A DNA stretch of 38,666 nt from NCBI GenBank assembly GCA_031179215.1, contig JAPSIA010000014.1, positions 1 through 38,666 of the forward strand. Direction: 5' to 3'. The number at the start of each line of letters is the position of its first letter. Within the stretch, counting starts at the first letter, position 1. Below, piece after piece: positions 36,813-38,666 of this stretch. Made by a program: the position numbers and the translations under genes. The DNA is from Agrococcus sp. (GTDB lineage: Bacteria; Actinomycetota; Actinomycetes; Actinomycetales; Microbacteriaceae). The notes beneath the pieces are model-generated. The model searched no databases. It was not told where the DNA came from and saw only the letters and a list, made by a program, of their open reading frames with translations.

Positions 36813-37720
36813 CGAGCGACCTCCGCCCGCCCGCGCGCTCGCGAGGGCACCGCCCTCTGCAGGCTCGCTCCGAGCGCCGCGCGCGCGAGGATCGACGCCT
36901 TCTGCGCACGCGGGACGCTGATGCGCCGCAGCGGCAGCTCGGCGGCGGGGGTCGCGCGGATGCGTCGCGCGAGCGCGGCGAAGAGATCGTGCGCGGCGAT
37001 GACGGCCGGGCGCGCGTCGGGCGGCAGCAGCCGCACGGTGGCGCGAGCGATGCGCAGCTCCCCCTCGAGCCGGTCGAGCACGCGCCGCACGGCCTCCTCC
37101 GTCGGGCGCGCGGGATCGACGCCCGGCAGGTAGGCGCGGCCGAGCGCCGTGGCGTCGGCGCCGAGGTCGCGCAGGAAGTTGACGACCTGGAACGCGCTGC
37201 CGAGCGCCCGCGCGCCGCGCGCGATGCGCCGAGCCTCGGCGTCGGGCAGGCGGGCCCCGCCGAAGAAGCAGCGCACGCACATGATGCCGACGACCTCGGC
37301 GGAGCCGTAGACGTACGCCCGCAGCTCGTGCTCGTCGGCGAAGGCGACGGGCTCGAGGTCGCGCCGCATGGCTGCGAAGAAGGGGGAGGTCTGATCGCTC
37401 GAGATGCCCACGCGGCGAGCGGTCTCGGCGAAGGCGTGCACGACGAGGTCGGCGCTGAAGCCCGTCGCGAGCGCGTGCTCGACCTCGCGCTCGAGCGCGT
37501 CGAGCACCTCCCGGCAGCCGCGAGCATCCAGCCCCGACTCGGCGCCGCAGCCGTCGACGATCTCGTCGGCGACGCGCACGAGCGCGTAGACGGTCTGGAT
37601 GTCGCCGCGCATCTGGGGCGGCAGCAGCCGGCTCGCGAGCCCGAAGGAGCTCGAGTAGGCGCCGATCACCGCGCCGCTCGCGCGGCGCGCGGTGGCCGTG
37701 TAGAGCGAGAGGCCGGTCAT
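36809..37720 (-). CDS. crtB: Phytoene synthase CrtB
   Basis: Condenses two geranylgeranyl diphosphates to phytoene. The 303-residue protein has the first Asp-rich motif VRVADEIVDG at 48-57, CVRCFFGG near 149 and the second motif QVVNFLRDLGADA near 181, with the usual YLPG following. The ATG overlaps the crtE stop by four bases. The N-terminal SLYTATARRASGAVIGAYSS is the usual start of actinobacterial CrtB. No transporter gene (the cmrL/mmpL position of C. glutamicum) separates it from crtE. Confidence 0.96.
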   Translation of the reverse strand: MTGLSLYTATARRASGAVIGAYSSSFGLASRLLPPQMRGDIQTVYALVRVADEIVDGCGAESGLDARGCREVLDALEREVEHALATGFSADLVVHAFAETARRVGISSDQTSPFFAAMRRDLEPVAFADEHELRAYVYGSAEVVGIMCVRCFFGGARLPDAEARRIARGARALGSAFQVVNFLRDLGADATALGRAYLPGVDPARPTEEAVRRVLDRLEGELRIARATVRLLPPDARPAVIAAHDLFAALARRIRATPAAELPLRRISVPRAQKASILARAALGASLQRAVPSRARGRAEVAR

Positions 37721-38666
37721 CGGGCGCGCTCCGCGCAGCGCTCGAGGAGCGCATCGAGGCCCTCTCGCGCTGCGCGCTCGATCGGCGCTCGGGCGATGAG
37801 GGCACGCACCGCCTGGGCGTCGTCGGCGATGCGCCGCTCGACGGCCTCGAGCGCACCGCTGCCGCGCATGACGTGGCGCACGCGCGCCGCGGCGCCCTCG
37901 TCGGCCGCGGGGTCGCCGTAGTGCCGCGCCACCGCCGCCCACGCGGGATCGCGGCTCGCGATCGCGGCGAGCAGCGTCGGCGCACCGGCGCGGATGTCGC
38001 TCAGCGCGCTCTTGCCCGTGACCGCCGCGTCGCCGAAGACGCCGAGCACGTCGTCGCGCAGCTGGTAGATGACGCCGAGCCGCAGCCCGATCGCGCCGAG
38101 CGCCGCGACGGCCGCCTCGCTCCGGCCGCCGAGCAGCGCGCCGAGCTCGAGCGGCGCGCGGAAGGAGTAGTCGGCGGTCTTGCCCTCGAGCATCCGCAGG
38201 ATCACCGCCTCGTCGGGAGCGCTGCCCGCGAGCAGCACGTCGTCGTGCTCGCTCTCGGCCGCTCGCACCATGGCGCGCTCGACGACGTCGACGATCCGGG
38301 TGCGCACGGGGGTCGGCACGTCGAGCCTCGCGAGCGCCGCGAGCGCGCGGACGAGGAGCGCGTCGCCCGCCACGATCGCCGTCGTGAGGCCCAGCCGTCG
38401 CGCCGCCGGCCCCGAGAGCCCGGCGTCGAGCGCGGTCTGCCGCGCGGCGCACGCGATCGACGGCCGCCCGCGGCGCTCGTCATCGTCGTCGATCACGTCG
38501 TCGTGCGCGAGCAGGGCTGCGTGCAGGAGCTCGATCGCCGCCGCGGCTTCGACGAGCGCGGCAGGCTCTGCGCCGCCGCCCGCGGCGATGAGCACGAGCC
38601 GGGGCCGCAGCAGCTTGCCACCCGCGACGGCGGCGGCCGCCGCCGCCTGCACGGGGTGGGGGCCGC
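37717..38666 (-). CDS. crtE: Geranylgeranyl diphosphate synthase CrtE/IdsA (5' end outside window)
   Basis: Polyprenyl synthase giving the C20 precursor of the carotenoid pathway. The frame is open to the right edge; about 316 residues are visible and probably the first 40-60 are missing. Seen are GGKLLRPRLVL, the first aspartate-rich motif AHDDVIDDDDERRGRPS and the second motif YQLRDDVLGVFGD (DDxxD-type), as in all trans-prenyl synthases. A start at GTG 38652 is possible on paper but would cut off the first helices, so the gene is treated as partial. It is the promoter-proximal crt gene visible here. Confidence 0.94.
   Translation of the reverse strand, partial: GPHPVQAAAAAAVAGGKLLRPRLVLIAAGGGAEPAALVEAAAAIELLHAALLAHDDVIDDDDERRGRPSIACAARQTALDAGLSGPAARRLGLTTAIVAGDALLVRALAALARLDVPTPVRTRIVDVVERAMVRAAESEHDDVLLAGSAPDEAVILRMLEGKTADYSFRAPLELGALLGGRSEAAVAALGAIGLRLGVIYQLRDDVLGVFGDAAVTGKSALSDIRAGAPTLLAAIASRDPAWAAVARHYGDPAADEGAAARVRHVMRGSGALEAVERRIADDAQAVRALIARAPIERAAREGLDALLERCAERAR

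Noticed and set aside
38652-38666. Complete crtE starting at GTG 38652
   Set aside because: Prenyl synthases need about 40-60 more N-terminal residues before GGKLLRP, and the frame is open past the edge.

Overview
The window is very GC-rich (about 70% or more) with strong third-position GC bias, Shine-Dalgarno (SD) led genes mixed with apparently leaderless ones, a class Ib NrdHIEF cluster, an HspR-type HAIR operator and a C50-carotenoid gene order. Together these point to an actinobacterium, most likely a Microbacteriaceae (an Agrococcus-like organism would fit; this is inference, no marker gene is present). It reads as ordinary chromosome: no IS, prophage, tRNA, rRNA or CRISPR array was recognised.

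Layout. (1) 1-5139: phenylacetate catabolism, with paaI-paaK (paaK cut by the window edge) leftward and paaABCDE rightward, diverging from a short region with a palindromic TetR/PaaR-type operator. (2) 5154-7145: a leftward three-gene cassette that looks like a type VII-secretion-linked toxin module: a WXG100-like carrier protein, an AHH/HNH-type nuclease and a DUF4303 protein as probable immunity factor. It sits between paaE and an enoyl-CoA hydratase gene that probably belongs to the paa pathway. Carrier and toxin lie in the same reading frame, separated by one UGA and two codons. (3) 7278-11032: enoyl-CoA hydratase, a maleylpyruvate-isomerase/DinB-fold protein, a DUF805 membrane protein, D-amino-acid oxidase and a small methyltransferase. 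(4) 11196-16833, leftward: a ClpC-type AAA+ unfoldase behind a perfect HAIR element, a lipoprotein, a DUF1801-like protein and a dicarboxylate/amino-acid:cation symporter. (5) 17061-18698: a luciferase-like monooxygenase convergent with a DJ-1/PfpI protein. (6) 18699-23151: a regulatory region with paired NrdR-like boxes, then nrdHIEF and a strong hairpin terminator. (7) 23263-30953: secreted trypsin-like protease, XRE regulator/DUF2975 pair, DUF998-like and LtrA membrane proteins, DUF5302, a metallo-beta-lactamase-fold hydrolase, three tandem 32-bp repeats, rmuC and a Nudix hydrolase. (8) 30972-33548: an EamA transporter divergent from a MarR regulator, a second MarR regulator and a pyrimidine-dimer glycosylase-like gene. 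(9) 33673-38666: a leftward carotenoid operon crtE-crtB-crtI-crtYe-crtYf-crtEb, tightly overlapped, whose promoter and 5' end of crtE lie beyond the right edge.

Working together: PaaK makes phenylacetyl-CoA, PaaABCDE epoxidises it, PaaI removes stalled CoA esters, and the hydratase probably acts downstream. NrdHIEF supplies deoxynucleotides. The crt genes build a C50 pigment of the decaprenoxanthin/flavuxanthin type. The most unusual item is the split, possibly read-through, secreted nuclease cassette at 5154-7145.
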